64,000 nt of DNA from Thalassotalea_B piscium_A (GCA_049347715.1 CP186339.1:3782001-3846000), one strand, 5' to 3'; positions 26,316 to 36,070 are shown, counted from the stretch's first letter. Notes: generated from the letters alone by a model not told the origin. Numbers and translations are program-made.

Positions 26316-28226
26316 TTATTCGGTCTTTATTGGTTTAAATAAAACGGTTTCTCCTTTAGCTGTTATCAGCTCAGCTTTTACCTCCATATCTGTAGTGATA
26401 TGCAGCACACCAATACCACTTTCATTAAATAACGTCTTCTGACTATTCACACTTTCGTTTTCAACCTGCGGCAAGCGCACCTGTACTTTCATCCGTCGGC
26501 GTTTAGTGAACCAGTTTAATGGTGAATAAGTTGCATATAAATAGCGATTTAAGCGCTCAAACCAAGTTAGCAGTGATGTTGGAAATTGGTTTTTAATACC
26601 ACTACAGGTTATTTGATAAATTTTTGAACTGCTACGTCTAAATCTATGTGTGATTTCGTAAACAAAGGAATAATGAACATCTCCAGATAAAATAATAAAA
26701 TTAGGAGGGGTGTTTTGATGGCGAAAGATATTTAATATAACATTGGCTGTCCCTTGATGTGCCATCCAATTCTCAGCATCAACCATTAAAGGCTTGCCAA
26801 TAAAAGTAAACACTCGCTGTATTGTTTCAATAAGTTTTACGCCATAAATAGGTGCAGCTGAAACTAAAATAACCTGACTTTCACCAATTAACTCTTGTTG
26901 AAGCTCTGACAAGCCTTCCCAGTCCATCAAGCCAGAGGGTTTCCCCGCCCGACTTTCGGAGCGCCAGCGCCTTGTTCTTGTATCTAGCACTATCACTTTA
27001 GGGAATGTAGCTAAACTATAATGCCATTCTTGCCAAGCAAGTAAGGTATCCACCAGCTCACCATGTTGCTGATAACCTTGGGGAGTGAAATGTTCGGCTA
27101 GTGTTGATGCCACGCCCTTAAAGTTATCAGGCGCATTTCCCCATCCCTGACAAAAGTAATATCCCACTAAGGCATTACCAATGATTCTTTTTGAAAATGG
27201 GTGATGATATGCAGCTTCTTCCCAGCCTCGAGTTAAATTCCAGTCATCGGTAATATCATGGTCATCAAAAATCATATAAACAGGCACATGGGCTAATGCC
27301 CGTCTAACTTGTGTTAATCCTTGGCTAAATTGTTCTATCGTTTGTTGCTCTTTTTGATAAAGCGACTGATGAATAGCCTTTATCTTGTTTTGCCTTAAAT
27401 TAATCTTTCCCCATAATTCTGGTGACCATACTAATAAATACATCGCAAATACTTCAGCTAAGGAGATAAGGTGGTTTTTAGCATTTACAGAAGTGAAAAT
27501 CGGCTTTTTAGCCGCAGCGAAAAATTTTTCATACACCGCTTTATTTGCATCTTCAAAAGGAAGCAGAAGCTCTCGCTGGTAATAGCAATATTCACTGTCA
27601 AAAAGTGCTTGGCTGTTATTGGCTAATGAACCTTGCCAAGACTCATCAAATAATCCTAATAAAGTAATCACCTGATGAATAGCCACTAACATAGGGCCAG
27701 CGACATCATCAGCATAAATTTGATCACCTGTAAGTAGTAACATCGCAGGACGTTTATCTGGTGTACTGAGGCGTTCTTCAATATAAGTGTCAACTTGTAC
27801 TAAGCCATCTTGGCATTCGCTATGTGGCTTTCGACAAGAACCATGCATTAAAGAACTAATATCAGTTGAAATAATAAAGCTAGGTAATACTTCGTCCTGA
27901 TAACAAAGGCTAGGAATAAGTGACGTTAAAGATTCCCTTTGACCTTGATGGATCAAGGTAAAATCATAATAAAGGGTTTGCGCACTCGGAAATGCCTCTT
28001 CACTACGAATGGTAATTAAATTAACAAAAGCATGCTGGCCAATGGGAATTTGTTGTACTTGTTCATCAGTTAGTAATGCATTAAATATAGAGAGCTTTTT
28101 TGGCGCTAACGACAAGGAAAACTCAAATAAATAAGGTTTGCTAGTAACGAACCAAAATGTCAGTTGATGACAGTCAACATGTCTCAACACTGGGCCTGCT
28201 ATTATGGCAGGTAATTGTTCGTTCAA
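26316..28226 (-). CDS. PhoD-like metallophosphatase
   Basis: A 636-aa protein of the PhoD-like calcineurin-superfamily phosphatases. The metal-binding motifs are LLTGDQIYADD, FDDHDITDDWN, and LSGDVHYSF, in that order, with an N-terminal beta domain (about 1-120). No signal peptide is evident, so unlike Bacillus PhoD it may be cytoplasmic. The substrate is unknown; phosphodiesters are typical for the family. It starts well upstream of the flavin reductase gene on the same strand (spacing about 100 bp). Confidence 0.82.
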   Translation of the reverse strand: MNEQLPAIIAGPVLRHVDCHQLTFWFVTSKPYLFEFSLSLAPKKLSIFNALLTDEQVQQIPIGQHAFVNLITIRSEEAFPSAQTLYYDFTLIHQGQRESLTSLIPSLCYQDEVLPSFIISTDISSLMHGSCRKPHSECQDGLVQVDTYIEERLSTPDKRPAMLLLTGDQIYADDVAGPMLVAIHQVITLLGLFDESWQGSLANNSQALFDSEYCYYQRELLLPFEDANKAVYEKFFAAAKKPIFTSVNAKNHLISLAEVFAMYLLVWSPELWGKINLRQNKIKAIHQSLYQKEQQTIEQFSQGLTQVRRALAHVPVYMIFDDHDITDDWNLTRGWEEAAYHHPFSKRIIGNALVGYYFCQGWGNAPDNFKGVASTLAEHFTPQGYQQHGELVDTLLAWQEWHYSLATFPKVIVLDTRTRRWRSESRAGKPSGLMDWEGLSELQQELIGESQVILVSAAPIYGVKLIETIQRVFTFIGKPLMVDAENWMAHQGTANVILNIFRHQNTPPNFIILSGDVHYSFVYEITHRFRRSSSKIYQITCSGIKNQFPTSLLTWFERLNRYLYATYSPLNWFTKRRRMKVQVRLPQVENESVNSQKTLFNESGIGVLHITTDMEVKAELITAKGETVLFKPIKTE

Positions 28227-28519
28227 AAATTCACATCCAAACTCAGCATAATCAAAAGAAAGATAATGTTATCTCTTTGCTTAAGTAATAATCAACCTCT
28301 TAAATGGTTTCATTGTCGAGATTAATCACCCGCTTAGAAAATGAATAACACAAGGTTGCTAATAAATAAGCGATACTCGCCTACTGTCTATTCTCAATAC
28401 TGTACTCTGATTTTTACATGCTTTTGTCAGGTAAAATAACTAAATTTACTTGGTATTGATTACAAATACCGTTATCTTCTTCCATCCTTTATATTTTTGT
28501 ACCCATTTGGATTATTGTT

Positions 28520-29410
28520 ATGTATTTTCGAGTGCTGTTATCGATTGTTTTTATTACGCTACTAAGCACATCTTTTGCGAGTTTTGCACTAGGTAAAGTA
28601 GGCCATCAACTCGTCTGTCAACTTAGTTATGATTTACTTACATCCCCTCAACAACAAAGTATTGATGCACTGCTAAAAACAGTCTCTCCGGCGACAAAGA
28701 AACTGATTAATCGTTATAACCATCAAAAAGAGAACGAGGCAATAACGTTCGCGAAAGCCTGTACTTGGGCTGATGCAATAAAACGAGATCATACCTTTGA
28801 CCGTTATAAGTCTTGGCATTATGTTAATGTCGACCGAAATCAAAATCGTTTAGATGCCAGTAGTTGCCAAAAAGATTGTCTAACATCAGCCATTATCTAT
28901 CACGCCAAGCATTTTACTGAAAGTGAAACCCCGGAAGATAAGCTACAAGCATTAATGTTTTTAGGTCATTGGTTAGGTGATATACATCAACCTTTACACG
29001 TGAGTTTTTCAAGCGACCTTGGTGGAAATAAAGTTGCAATCATCCCTAAATATGGCAAATGTAAAAACTTACATTGGTATTGGGATCAATGTTTACTCTA
29101 TGTTGAGAAGTTACCGAAAGATGTCACTGCGTTTGAGTTTTTATATCCACAATTAACAACGCAAATGACTAGTGTTACAACGCCAATATGGCATGAAGCT
29201 GACGTTTACTCATGGGCAAATGAATCGATCGCATTAGTCACTTCTGAAGGTTTTGGTTATTGTAAAAAAACTAACGATAAATGTTTACCTTTAACGTCTA
29301 AGAAAACCGAAATCACTTTGGCATACCATCAAAAATACCAAGCAATCTTAGAACATCGTATTGTACTAGCGGCACATCGTCTTACGAGTATATTAAACGA
29401 GGTGCTATAA
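28520..29410 (+). CDS. Secreted S1/P1-family nuclease
   Basis: A zinc-dependent single-strand nuclease exported to the periplasm or medium. The signal peptide ends at about A23. The trinuclear zinc ligands of the family are visible: H29, D85 (WADAIK), H100 (SWHYVN), H150, D154 and H160 (HWLGDIHQPLH), H185 and D189 (HWYWD). Mature S1/P1 nucleases normally begin with Trp, whose backbone binds zinc; here the equivalent residue appears to be Leu (LGKVGH). The 293-bp spacer before it (28227-28519) contains no gene that I can support. Confidence 0.9.
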   Translation: MYFRVLLSIVFITLLSTSFASFALGKVGHQLVCQLSYDLLTSPQQQSIDALLKTVSPATKKLINRYNHQKENEAITFAKACTWADAIKRDHTFDRYKSWHYVNVDRNQNRLDASSCQKDCLTSAIIYHAKHFTESETPEDKLQALMFLGHWLGDIHQPLHVSFSSDLGGNKVAIIPKYGKCKNLHWYWDQCLLYVEKLPKDVTAFEFLYPQLTTQMTSVTTPIWHEADVYSWANESIALVTSEGFGYCKKTNDKCLPLTSKKTEITLAYHQKYQAILEHRIVLAAHRLTSILNEVL

Positions 29411-29411
29411 C

Positions 29412-29445
29412 AAAAAAGGCTCTAGCGCATAAAACACTAGAGCCT
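29412..29445 (-). terminator. Rho-independent terminator of the FKBP gene
   Basis: A 9-bp stem AGGCTCTAG/CTAGAGCCT with an 11-base loop, followed on the minus strand by TTTTTT. It sits directly against the stop of the convergent nuclease gene and may also slow transcripts from that side. Confidence 0.85.
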
Positions 29446-29469
29446 AATCATATCGAATAAATGTCTAAC

Positions 29470-30228
29470 TTATTCTTTATCACCCACTTCAGCTGGTGCT
29501 TGTGGTTTTTGTATTTCTAATAACTCAACTTCAAATTGTAATACTGCATTACCTGGAATTTGAGGAGGGCGACCGTTAGGTCCATAAGCTAAATCAGATG
29601 GAATAGTAAATTTATATTTAGAACCCACTGACATTAATTGTAAACCTTCAGTCCAACCAGCGATAACACGGTTTAATGGAAATACTGCAGGTTCGCCACG
29701 GTCAACTGAGCTATCGAATTTATCACCATTAATTAAAGTACCTGTGTAATGCACTTTAACTGTATCAGTTGCTACTGGTTTTTCACCGGTGCCTTCAGTA
29801 ATGACTTGGTATTGAATACCAGACTCAGTTACTTGAACACCTTCTAACTTAGCATTCTCTTCTAAGAATTTTTGACCTTCCACTAAACTAGATTCTGACG
29901 CTAATTTTGCTTGTTCTTGCTGCTTAGCTTTCATGTTTTGATCTAAGCTCATTAACAATGATTGGATTTCTTCTTTTTCAATAACCGCTTTATCAGATAA
30001 GCTATCGACAAAACCACGTACAATTAAATCTTGGTCTAATGTCATACCAAGTTTTTTTTGCTCGTCAAGGTTACGTGTCATATACATACCAATAGAAGCA
30101 CCTAAGCTATATGCTTGTTTTTGAATCTCAGTATCCAATACAGGGGCTTTTTCTTCAATTTTGCTTTCTTGACAACCGATAACTGAAACAAGTGCAAGTG
30201 CTACAAGCGTGGGTTTAAAAAATTTCAT
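29470..30228 (-). CDS. fkpA: FKBP-type peptidyl-prolyl isomerase (FkpA/Mip-like lipoprotein)
   Basis: Periplasmic or outer-membrane proline isomerase and chaperone. A lipoprotein-type signal with Cys in SVIGCQES precedes an N-terminal dimerisation domain (about 35-125, including the YSLGASIGMYM start) and a long helix, then the FKBP domain (about 145-245: VKVHYTGTLINGDKFDSS, VIAGWTEGLQLM, AYGPNGRPPQIPGNAVLQFEVEL). It has 252 aa. It is near slyX, as in E. coli. Confidence 0.93.
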   Translation of the reverse strand: MKFFKPTLVALALVSVIGCQESKIEEKAPVLDTEIQKQAYSLGASIGMYMTRNLDEQKKLGMTLDQDLIVRGFVDSLSDKAVIEKEEIQSLLMSLDQNMKAKQQEQAKLASESSLVEGQKFLEENAKLEGVQVTESGIQYQVITEGTGEKPVATDTVKVHYTGTLINGDKFDSSVDRGEPAVFPLNRVIAGWTEGLQLMSVGSKYKFTIPSDLAYGPNGRPPQIPGNAVLQFEVELLEIQKPQAPAEVGDKE

Positions 30229-30378
30229 TTACTTCTCCATTAAGACTAGCCGCACTCATTTTACGACCTAAAATATTGCGTAATACTAAATTATACCGAT
30301 TGAAATAAGTCATCCAACATTCACTTCTCTTAGTATAAACTTAACATTACGTTAAAAAACCACTTATACTAACGATAA

Positions 30379-31401
30379 ATGACTAGAGAAAAAAGCCTTA
30401 ATCCATTGGAATTTTGTAAGCGATTTTATCATCAAGGTATTTGTTTGATACTCTTGGTCTTAGTAGCAAGTTGTCAACCAGATAGAAAAGACCCCATTCA
30501 ACGCTGGAAGCATGCGTCTGAAGGCGCTTATGCGGCCAGCCTATCCAACGATGGCAAATATAGTGTTGTCTCTTCAATCCATCAGGGGATTCATGTTTGG
30601 GACATAAAACAAAATGCCATTATTTATAATTGGTCTCAACAACAAAATGATGCCGATAATTTAGTACTCTCCGTTGATATTGCCAATAATAACAGCCATG
30701 CAGTTACCGCAAGCCGAACCGCATTTTCTATTTGGAATATGAGTTCTGGGCAATCTGAAGGTTTTTGGCACATCAGTGATACGAATATACGTGATATAGC
30801 CATCGCTAATAATGCCTCGTCAGTACTAATAGGCCAAAGCAATGGCGTAGTACTTCACGTTTCCCCGAAAACGGGACGTCGATTAGAGTTTTTAGGTCAT
30901 AAAGAAAAAATTAACTCGGTCGATATGCTACCGAACGGTCGGATCGCTATTTCAGGCGGTAATGACTTTGTCGCCTATGTTTGGGATACTCAAAGTGGGC
31001 AAGTGATATACCGTTTTAATCATCCAAGTCGAGTGACATATGTAGCACTTGATCCTCAAGGTCGATTTGCTTTTACCGCTGACAGTAAAAAGTCAGCTAA
31101 TATCTGGAATTTAAAAACGGGCGAACTCATTAGCCAATTACAATATAATAATCGCCAAGAAGTATACAGCGCGGTCCAATTTTCCGAAGATGGTCTCTTT
31201 TTAGCAACTGGCGCGCCATCACGTAAAGTGAGTATTTGGGATTTACATACAGGAAAACGCTTGAAAAGTTGGCGTGTCACGGCGAAAGACGAAAATCGTC
31301 CTACCGGAGCGGTTGTGTACAGTATCGCTTTTAGCGATAATAGCCACATACTAACCGAATCGTCATCAGGATATGCTGAATTATGGCCGATAAGCCAATA
31401 G
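30379..31401 (+). CDS. WD40-repeat lipoprotein
   Basis: A 340-aa protein with a lipoprotein signal (lipobox around VASC, Cys 32) followed by WD40-type blades across residues 45-340. Repeated units ending in HVWDIK, SIWNMS, YVWDTQ, NIWNLK, SIWDLH and ELWPIS are visible, consistent with a seven-bladed propeller. The partner is unknown. The next gene, slyX, starts inside its last 19 bases, so the two are translationally coupled. Confidence 0.85.
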   Translation: MTREKSLNPLEFCKRFYHQGICLILLVLVASCQPDRKDPIQRWKHASEGAYAASLSNDGKYSVVSSIHQGIHVWDIKQNAIIYNWSQQQNDADNLVLSVDIANNNSHAVTASRTAFSIWNMSSGQSEGFWHISDTNIRDIAIANNASSVLIGQSNGVVLHVSPKTGRRLEFLGHKEKINSVDMLPNGRIAISGGNDFVAYVWDTQSGQVIYRFNHPSRVTYVALDPQGRFAFTADSKKSANIWNLKTGELISQLQYNNRQEVYSAVQFSEDGLFLATGAPSRKVSIWDLHTGKRLKSWRVTAKDENRPTGAVVYSIAFSDNSHILTESSSGYAELWPISQ

Positions 31402-31625
31402 CCCATACTATAGAAAAATTAACACAGAGTATTGAGTTACTAGAATCTCGTCATGCCTTTCAAGATGATATTATCGAACAACTCAATCAAGAAATTACGC
31501 TGCATCAAATTGCTATTTCTCAATTAAAAGAGCAAATCCAAATGTTAGCGAAAAGAGTCAAAGATTCACCTTCGTCGACTCAGGTCGTTGATTTAGCCGA
31601 TGATACACCACCCCCTCATTATTAA
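31383..31625 (+). CDS. slyX: SlyX family coiled-coil protein
   Basis: An 80-aa cytoplasmic protein made almost entirely of a coiled coil (about residues 5-60: ELLESRHAFQDDIIEQLN) ending in a disordered Pro-rich tail DDTPPPHY, the SlyX family signature. The function is undefined. It overlaps the WD40 lipoprotein gene by 19 bp. Confidence 0.92.
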   Translation: MADKPIAHTIEKLTQSIELLESRHAFQDDIIEQLNQEITLHQIAISQLKEQIQMLAKRVKDSPSSTQVVDLADDTPPPHY

Positions 31626-31651
31626 TAACGAGGTTCAATAGCTAATATCGA

Positions 31652-31843
31652 TTAAGGTTTAAATACGCCAATAACTTGTTCTTGAGGGCGAACTTCTTTT
31701 TCGACATGCGCTTCAGGTTGAGACATTTGTTCGCCACAACTCACACAAGTTACTATTTCAACATTGTTTTCTTTCGTTAATGCCATAGTGTCCATCGCTT
31801 TACATTTCGGGCAAATGGCACCAGCAATAAATCGTTTTTTCAT
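31652..31843 (-). CDS. yheV: YheV-family putative zinc-binding protein
   Basis: A 63-aa protein with two CxxC pairs (CPKC and CVSC), likely a zinc ribbon, and the family start MKKRFIAGA and end EQVIGVF. The start at 31843 is chosen by alignment to the E. coli YheV N-terminus; an in-frame ATG at 31897 would add 18 unusual residues. The function is unknown. It is divergent from yheS, whose homolog is also close in E. coli. Confidence 0.88.
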   Translation of the reverse strand: MKKRFIAGAICPKCKAMDTMALTKENNVEIVTCVSCGEQMSQPEAHVEKEVRPQEQVIGVFKP

Positions 31844-31944
31844 TTTTTTATCTATTAAATATGATTGTTGCAACATTTTACCTTGAAAGACAACCATAGG
31901 AAAAGCGACAATAGCAACGATTTTACTATCGCAAAGGAATTTTC

Positions 31945-33858
31945 ATGATCACCGCCAGTGAATTAAGTTTAGACCGTGGGGTTAAAAACTTAATTATTTC
32001 ATCAAGTTTTACGATTCATCCTAACCATAAAGTCGGTTTAGTCGGAGCCAATGGTTGCGGAAAATCTTCGCTTTTTGCGGCACTGCTTGGTCAGTTACAA
32101 CCGGATGGGGGTGAACTCACCATGCCCACAAGTTGGAAAATAGCCACGGTAAAACAAGAAACTCCCGCTCTTGATATGACAGCGCTCGATTATGTGATTG
32201 ATGGTGATAAAGAATTCCGACAACTTGAACAAGAACTCGCACAAGCGAGAGCCACTGATAATGGTAATCAAGAAGCGATTATACTTAATCAAATTGATGC
32301 TATCCAAGGTTACAGCTTACCCGCTCGCGCCGGTGAACTTTTACATGGTTTAGGTTTTTTACAAGAACAACTCAGTCATCCAGTTAAAGATTTTTCTGGT
32401 GGTTGGCGTATGCGCCTCAACCTTGCCCAAGCTTTAATTAGTCGTGCCGACTTAATGTTACTTGATGAACCTACCAACCATTTAGATTTAGATGCGGTGA
32501 TTTGGTTACAGCGTTGGTTAAAACGCTACACCGGTACATTGGTCTTAATTTCACATGACCGTGATTTTCTTGATGATGTCATTGAACAAATATTGCATAT
32601 AGAGCAACAGCAAGCGAAGTTATACTCAGGTAATTATTCTGCCTTTGAACGCCAGCGTGCAGAACAATTAGCCCAACAAGATGCTCAATTTCAAAAACAA
32701 CAAAAAGAAGTCGCCCATTTAACGGCATTTGTTGATCGCTTCAGAGCGAAAGCAAGTAAAGCCAAACAAGCGCAAAGCCGTTTAAAACGACTACAAAAGT
32801 TACCCGATTTAGCGCCAGCGCATATTGACAGCCAATTTACTTTTCAATTTGAACAACCCGAACACATGCCTTACCCCTTACTTTCGCTTGATAAAGTCGA
32901 TTGCGGATATGGACAAGACAGCAAAATCTTAACACAAGCCTCTATTACCTTAGTACCTGGGAGTCGCATCGGATTACTGGGTCGAAATGGGGCTGGTAAA
33001 TCGACCTTAATAAAAACATTAGCGGGCGATATAGGTATTTTAAGTGGTGAACGCTATTGTGCTCAAGAATTAACTATTGGCTATTTTTCTCAACATCAAT
33101 TAGAACAATTGCATATGAGTTCAACCGCAATTGAACATATTCTTAGAGCAAAACCGAGTTTTGGTGAATTACAAGCGCGTAACTTTCTTGGCCGATTCGG
33201 TTTTAGTGGTGATCAAGCATTATCCGCAATCAATACTATGTCTGGTGGTGAAAAAGCACGTTTGGTATTAGCACTCATTGTGCTAGAAAAACCACAATTA
33301 CTGTTACTCGATGAACCGACCAACCATTTAGATTTAGAAATGCGTCAAGCACTTGTACTTGCATTACAGGAATTTTCAGGGGCAATTATCCTCATTGCTC
33401 ATGACCGATATTTATTAGAATCATGTGTTGATGAATTTTACCTTGTTGCCAATGGTCATGTGTCTGAATTTGACGGTGATATAGATGATTACCAGCAGTG
33501 GTTGAACGATGATAAGAAGTTTACTGTCAGTAATAACAAAACAGAAACAACGACAGTTACTGTTGATAAAAAACAACAACGTCAGCAGCAAGCGAATTTA
33601 CGTCAACAAACGGCTCCTCTTCGAAAAAAAGCTAATTCACTTGAACAGCAAATAAGTAAATGGCAAACAAAACTCGCAGAAACGGAAGAGATGCTCGCTG
33701 ATACTGAACTATATTCAGCAGAAAATAAAAAAAGACTGACAGACTGTATTCAAACTCAAGCTAAACTAAAACAAGACATAGAAGATGCTGAGGCAGAATG
33801 GCTAGAGCTTGAAGAAGAAATAGAAACGCAAATTGAAAAAATTAATGCCCAAGGTTAG
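31945..33858 (+). CDS. yheS: ABC-F family ATPase YheS
   Basis: A 637-aa soluble tandem-ABC protein that in this family acts on the ribosome. Two nucleotide-binding domains are seen: Walker A GANGCGKSS and GRNGAGKST, signatures FSGGWRMRL and MSGGEKARL, and Walker B LLLDEPTNHLDL twice. The ABC-F linker lies between them (about 235-300), and the C-terminal 100 residues form a coiled coil. AAAGGAA lies just before the ATG. Confidence 0.94.
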   Translation: MITASELSLDRGVKNLIISSSFTIHPNHKVGLVGANGCGKSSLFAALLGQLQPDGGELTMPTSWKIATVKQETPALDMTALDYVIDGDKEFRQLEQELAQARATDNGNQEAIILNQIDAIQGYSLPARAGELLHGLGFLQEQLSHPVKDFSGGWRMRLNLAQALISRADLMLLDEPTNHLDLDAVIWLQRWLKRYTGTLVLISHDRDFLDDVIEQILHIEQQQAKLYSGNYSAFERQRAEQLAQQDAQFQKQQKEVAHLTAFVDRFRAKASKAKQAQSRLKRLQKLPDLAPAHIDSQFTFQFEQPEHMPYPLLSLDKVDCGYGQDSKILTQASITLVPGSRIGLLGRNGAGKSTLIKTLAGDIGILSGERYCAQELTIGYFSQHQLEQLHMSSTAIEHILRAKPSFGELQARNFLGRFGFSGDQALSAINTMSGGEKARLVLALIVLEKPQLLLLDEPTNHLDLEMRQALVLALQEFSGAIILIAHDRYLLESCVDEFYLVANGHVSEFDGDIDDYQQWLNDDKKFTVSNNKTETTTVTVDKKQQRQQQANLRQQTAPLRKKANSLEQQISKWQTKLAETEEMLADTELYSAENKKRLTDCIQTQAKLKQDIEDAEAEWLELEEEIETQIEKINAQG

Positions 33859-33924
33859 GTTTATCTTTAAATGCCTTACTACACTTATACGATTACACTG
33901 GTTACCAGTAAAATAGGAAATGTT

Positions 33925-34656
33925 ATGAAAAAATTAACTTTATTTGCTTTAGCGTTAACCCTTTCAACAAGTTTAAATGTCTTTGCTTTTGATGGCGATT
34001 ACAAACTCGGCGTTTTTCAACTCAACCGAGGGGAATTCAAGGCCGCCATCAAAGAATTTACCCCTTTAGTGGCGGAAGAATATTCGCCCGCGCAATATCA
34101 AATGGCGTTAATCTATTTAAACGGCTACGGTGTGCCAAAAGATAAAAATAAAGCCTTAGAGCTCATTGTCAAAGCGGCCGAGCAAAACTACCCTGAAGCG
34201 TTATTTACTCTTTCTGTTTTTTACTCAGAAGGGGATTTAGTGAAAAAAGATTTGAAAAAAGCTTTTGAATATATGACAAAAGCAGCAAATAAACACTTAC
34301 CCAGCGCCCAATTTAACTTAGGTGTTATGTATGCAAATGGCGAAGGTACACCTGTAGATTCAACAAGAGCAGCACGCTGGTATGAAAAAGCAGCTAAACA
34401 AAATTATGTACTCGCCCAATATAACCTAGCCTTAATGTATTTTGAAGGTAAAGGCGTTCGCTTAAGTCTGCAAGAGTCTTATATATGGAATATTATTGCC
34501 GCAAAAAGTGGTTATGAACCAGCCATTAAAAGTAGAGACATGGACGAACATAAAATGGGCACAAAAGATATACAAACCGCCCGTGAAATTGCCGAGAAAA
34601 GATACCTACAAATTTTAGAGCAAGTTGAACTACGCACAAAAATGCTCACCGAATAA
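33925..34656 (+). CDS. Secreted Sel1-repeat protein
   Basis: A 243-aa protein with a signal peptide (MKKLTLFALALTLS... NVFA) and four to five Sel1/TPR-like helical repeats (AQYQMALIYLNGYGVPKD, ALFTLSVFYSEGD, AQFNLGVMYANGEGTPVD, AQYNLALMYFEGKGVRLS). Start 33925 has AGGA 7 bases upstream; an earlier in-frame ATG at 33871 lacks one and would precede the signal peptide. Sel1 repeats mediate protein contacts in the envelope; the partner is unknown. Confidence 0.88.
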   Translation: MKKLTLFALALTLSTSLNVFAFDGDYKLGVFQLNRGEFKAAIKEFTPLVAEEYSPAQYQMALIYLNGYGVPKDKNKALELIVKAAEQNYPEALFTLSVFYSEGDLVKKDLKKAFEYMTKAANKHLPSAQFNLGVMYANGEGTPVDSTRAARWYEKAAKQNYVLAQYNLALMYFEGKGVRLSLQESYIWNIIAAKSGYEPAIKSRDMDEHKMGTKDIQTAREIAEKRYLQILEQVELRTKMLTE

Positions 34657-34721
34657 ATACTATAATTTAATTTCTATTGATCACGATCATAATATTAAAT
34701 CACTACCTTATTTAGAATAAA

Positions 34722-34744
34722 GATGACCTCAATTAGAGGTCATC
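34722..34744 (+). promoter_or_regulatory. Hairpin in the leader of the DUF3149 gene
   Basis: The perfect 9-bp stem GATGACCTC/GAGGTCATC with an AATTA loop ends 20 bases before the ATG of the 42-aa gene. No U-run follows, so it is more likely a leader structure than a terminator. Confidence 0.5.
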
Positions 34745-34764
34745 ACTATTATAAGGAATTTGTT

Positions 34765-34893
34765 ATGAACTTTTTTAATATGCTATTAAATGACCCCGTT
34801 GTTTTTATTTCGTTTATTGGTCTAGCTGTTCTATTAGGCATTTGTGGTTTTTATGTTTATTATTTTATTAAACACATTGAAGAAGATAAATAA
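34765..34893 (+). CDS. DUF3149-like 42-aa membrane protein
   Basis: Begins MNFFNMLLNDPVVFISFIG, has one membrane helix, and ends in a charged tail KHIEEDK. The short LL-N-DPV start and a single transmembrane segment are the features of the DUF3149 family of tiny gammaproteobacterial membrane proteins. AAGGAA lies 7 bases upstream of the ATG, and the frame is clean. The function is unknown. The spacer 34894-35098 that follows shows no other gene. Confidence 0.72.
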   Translation: MNFFNMLLNDPVVFISFIGLAVLLGICGFYVYYFIKHIEEDK

Positions 34894-35098
34894 CCATTGT
34901 AATAGTTATAAAAGGCTTGAAGGCATTATCTATTGATTGCGAAAGGGTATTATTTTATCAGCGCTTATTAACTAAAGAAAATGACCACTTAAGCTGAAGG
35001 TAACACAATGAGTTATCCTTAATGCATTCATCATAACTATTAGGCTTAGCGGATCTTTCACGGTTATAATACTGGCATCATTTTTAGCTAAGAATATC

Positions 35099-36070
35099 AT
35101 GCTTCATACTAGCTCTTTTCAACCCGCCTGGTGGTTATCAAATCCTCATTTACAGACTATTGCGGCTAAATGGTTGCGTCGACATGAAAAAATCACGACT
35201 TATCGTGAAATAATACAACTTCCAGACGATGATTCTCTTGAATTGGCTTGGACAGAATTACCTTCGAAACAGCAGCATAAACCCATTGTTATAGTCTTAC
35301 ATGGTTTAGAAGGATCAGTAGATAGCCATTACGCAAAAGGCATGTTACAAACAATCAAAGATCGCGGTTGGATTGGTTTATTAATGCATTTTCGTGGCTG
35401 TGGTCAATATCCTAATAAGTTTGGTCGTTCATATCATAGTGGTGATATTACCGATATTCGTTATTTAGTCTCTCTGATAGAAGGGCGATACCCTCAACAT
35501 AAATTAGCCCTTATTGGTTTTTCGCTAGGAGGCAATGTTCTTGCTAATTATCTTGCCAAATCACCTTCAGCTAATATAGTTGCAGGCGCCATCATCTGTG
35601 CTCCTTTTGATCTCGCCAGTTGCAGTAAACGCATTAATCGAGGTTTTTCTAAGGTTTACCAAAAATATTTAGTCGATATGCTGAAAAAAAGTGCTCTTAT
35701 TAAAATTGAAAAGAACAAAGTCCAACATATTAGCTCAACGGAGTTAGCTAAAATTAATACCTTATGGGACTTTGACAATCGCTATACTGCGCCTTTAAAT
35801 GGCTTTACTGATGCACAAGACTATTATCAACAAGCGAGTGGTAAGCCACTACTGGCTCAAATAAACATACCTTGCCTTGTGATTCATGCGCAAGACGACC
35901 CTTTTCTATGCCATACTAGCACTGTCGAACAGCTTGCACTCAGCAGCAGCTTGACATTTGAAGTCAGTAAAAAAGGTGGGCATGTAGGATTTATATCAGG
36001 TAATAATCCCTTTAATCCCGATTATTGGCTAGAGCAACGTGTGCCAAACTACTTAACGAGTTATATATGA
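35099..36070 (+). CDS. yheT: YheT-family alpha/beta hydrolase
   Basis: A 323-aa predicted hydrolase of the YheT/ABHD1-3 type. Signatures: the start FQPAWWLSNPHLQTI, oxyanion HGLEGS, the nucleophile elbow GFSLGGN, and a late Asp-His pair (DDPF, GGHVGF). The substrate is unproven in bacteria. The gene overlaps yheU by 4 bases (ATGA), so the pair is co-translated. Confidence 0.93.
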   Translation: MLHTSSFQPAWWLSNPHLQTIAAKWLRRHEKITTYREIIQLPDDDSLELAWTELPSKQQHKPIVIVLHGLEGSVDSHYAKGMLQTIKDRGWIGLLMHFRGCGQYPNKFGRSYHSGDITDIRYLVSLIEGRYPQHKLALIGFSLGGNVLANYLAKSPSANIVAGAIICAPFDLASCSKRINRGFSKVYQKYLVDMLKKSALIKIEKNKVQHISSTELAKINTLWDFDNRYTAPLNGFTDAQDYYQQASGKPLLAQINIPCLVIHAQDDPFLCHTSTVEQLALSSSLTFEVSKKGGHVGFISGNNPFNPDYWLEQRVPNYLTSYI

